From NCBI RefSeq assembly GCF_900604945.1, contig NZ_UWPB01000001.1, positions 1,054,001 to 1,118,000 on the forward strand: a stretch of 64,000 bases of DNA, in the 5' to 3' direction. Shown one piece after another: positions 63,866 to 64,000 of this stretch. Positions within the stretch are counted from its first letter, which is position 1, and each line of letters starts with the position of its first letter. The position numbers and the translations under genes are program-made. The stretch is from Ruminococcus sp. Marseille-P6503. Its GTDB lineage: Bacteria; Bacillota; Clostridia; Oscillospirales; Ruminococcaceae. A model generated the notes under the pieces. That model had not been told where the DNA came from. It saw nothing but the letters and a program-made list of their open reading frames with translations, and did no database searches.

Positions 63866-64000
63866 ATGCGACCAGACCGATAAGCCGAGTTTTGTCGTGT
63901 ACGGTAATCTATCTAGGCTGACCGTCGCCGGACAGCTCAAGCCACCTATAACCGCAAGCCTGACGAGCAGCCATTGACTTAACGGTTACCATTGGTGTTG
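63866..64000 (-). ncRNA. rnpB: RNase P RNA, 3' part (cut by the window edge)
   Basis: The minus strand reads GGTGGCTTGAG, then TAGATAGATTACCG and, near the 3' end, CGACAAAACTCGGCTTATCGG, matching the conserved AGATnnATnnCCG and ACAnAACyCGGCTTA elements of bacterial RNase P RNA. About 135 bases are visible; the 5' part is outside the window. The exact 3' end is estimated. Confidence 0.9.

Overview
The window reads as a chromosomal segment of an endospore-forming, low-to-mid-GC Gram-positive anaerobe of class Clostridia, most likely Oscillospiraceae/Ruminococcus-like. I infer this from gene content, not from any search. The indicators are spoIIIA, spoIIGA-sigE, sigG, spoIVA-sipL and a ymxH/ylmC gene; a SCIFF peptide with its radical-SAM maturase; an NfnAB-type electron-bifurcating pair; DapL-route lysine/meso-DAP synthesis; and a GatCAB amidotransferase. 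I see no tRNA genes, complete insertion sequences, prophage or CRISPR arrays. Most of it is ordinary housekeeping DNA, with two small disturbed regions (about 42.7-43.7 kb and 61.8-62.8 kb).

Layout. 0-1.7 kb: spoIIIAA-AB-AC-(AD) on the minus strand, AD cut by the window edge. 2.0-6.9 kb: plus-strand MoxR ATPase, DUF58 and transglutaminase operon. 7.0-9.6 kb: SCIFF locus (scfA, scfB, a TIGR04086-like membrane protein, yajC). 9.7-13.4 kb: nfnAB and a secreted GHL10-type lipoprotein. 13.5-18.2 kb: gatC-gatA-gatB operon in which gatB is fused in frame to an archaeal-type aspartyl-tRNA synthetase. 18.3-24.9 kb: lysA, then prfA-tsaC-coaE-lytic transglycosylase-M18 peptidase. 25-30.6 kb: spoIIGA-sigE facing tsf and rpsB, then ylmC, a Spo0A-like gene with a degenerate receiver, and sigG. 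30.8-39.3 kb: SPFH/NfeD, prmA with a P-II-like gene, spoIVA-sipL, dnaC-dnaD. 39.5-45.7 kb: uvrA and uvrB separated by a GNAT gene, a decayed copy of the uvrB 3' end and a NUDIX gene. 45.9-52 kb: DinB-like, RluA-family, PHP and TSCPD proteins, then an ABC exporter operon. 52-58.6 kb: carA, a carB-dapF fusion and dapL. 58.8-64 kb: bioY under a perfect BirA-type palindrome, greA-lysS, a small AT-richer P-loop kinase between related repeats, an SDR, and the 3' part of rnpB on the minus strand.

Main points of interest. (1) A single 955-residue polypeptide joins GatB to a probably non-discriminating AspRS, next to gatC and gatA, which would covalently link both steps of Asn-tRNA(Asn) synthesis. (2) A 1351-residue polypeptide joins the carbamoyl-phosphate synthase large subunit to diaminopimelate epimerase, followed by an attenuator-like hairpin and dapL. 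(3) A Spo0A paralogue keeps its DNA-binding domain but has Ser in place of the phospho-acceptor Asp and Ala in place of the conserved Lys. (4) An 86%-identical, stop-containing copy of the uvrB 3' end marks a past duplication or insertion between uvrB and uvrA. (5) Several promoters fit sporulation control: a Spo0A box with a 21-bp spacer at spoIIGA and a sigma-F/G-type promoter at sigG.

Several genes were assigned internal ATG, GTG or TTG starts because the ribosome-binding site decides the start; this is stated per gene. All homology calls are from reading the translations, without database searches.
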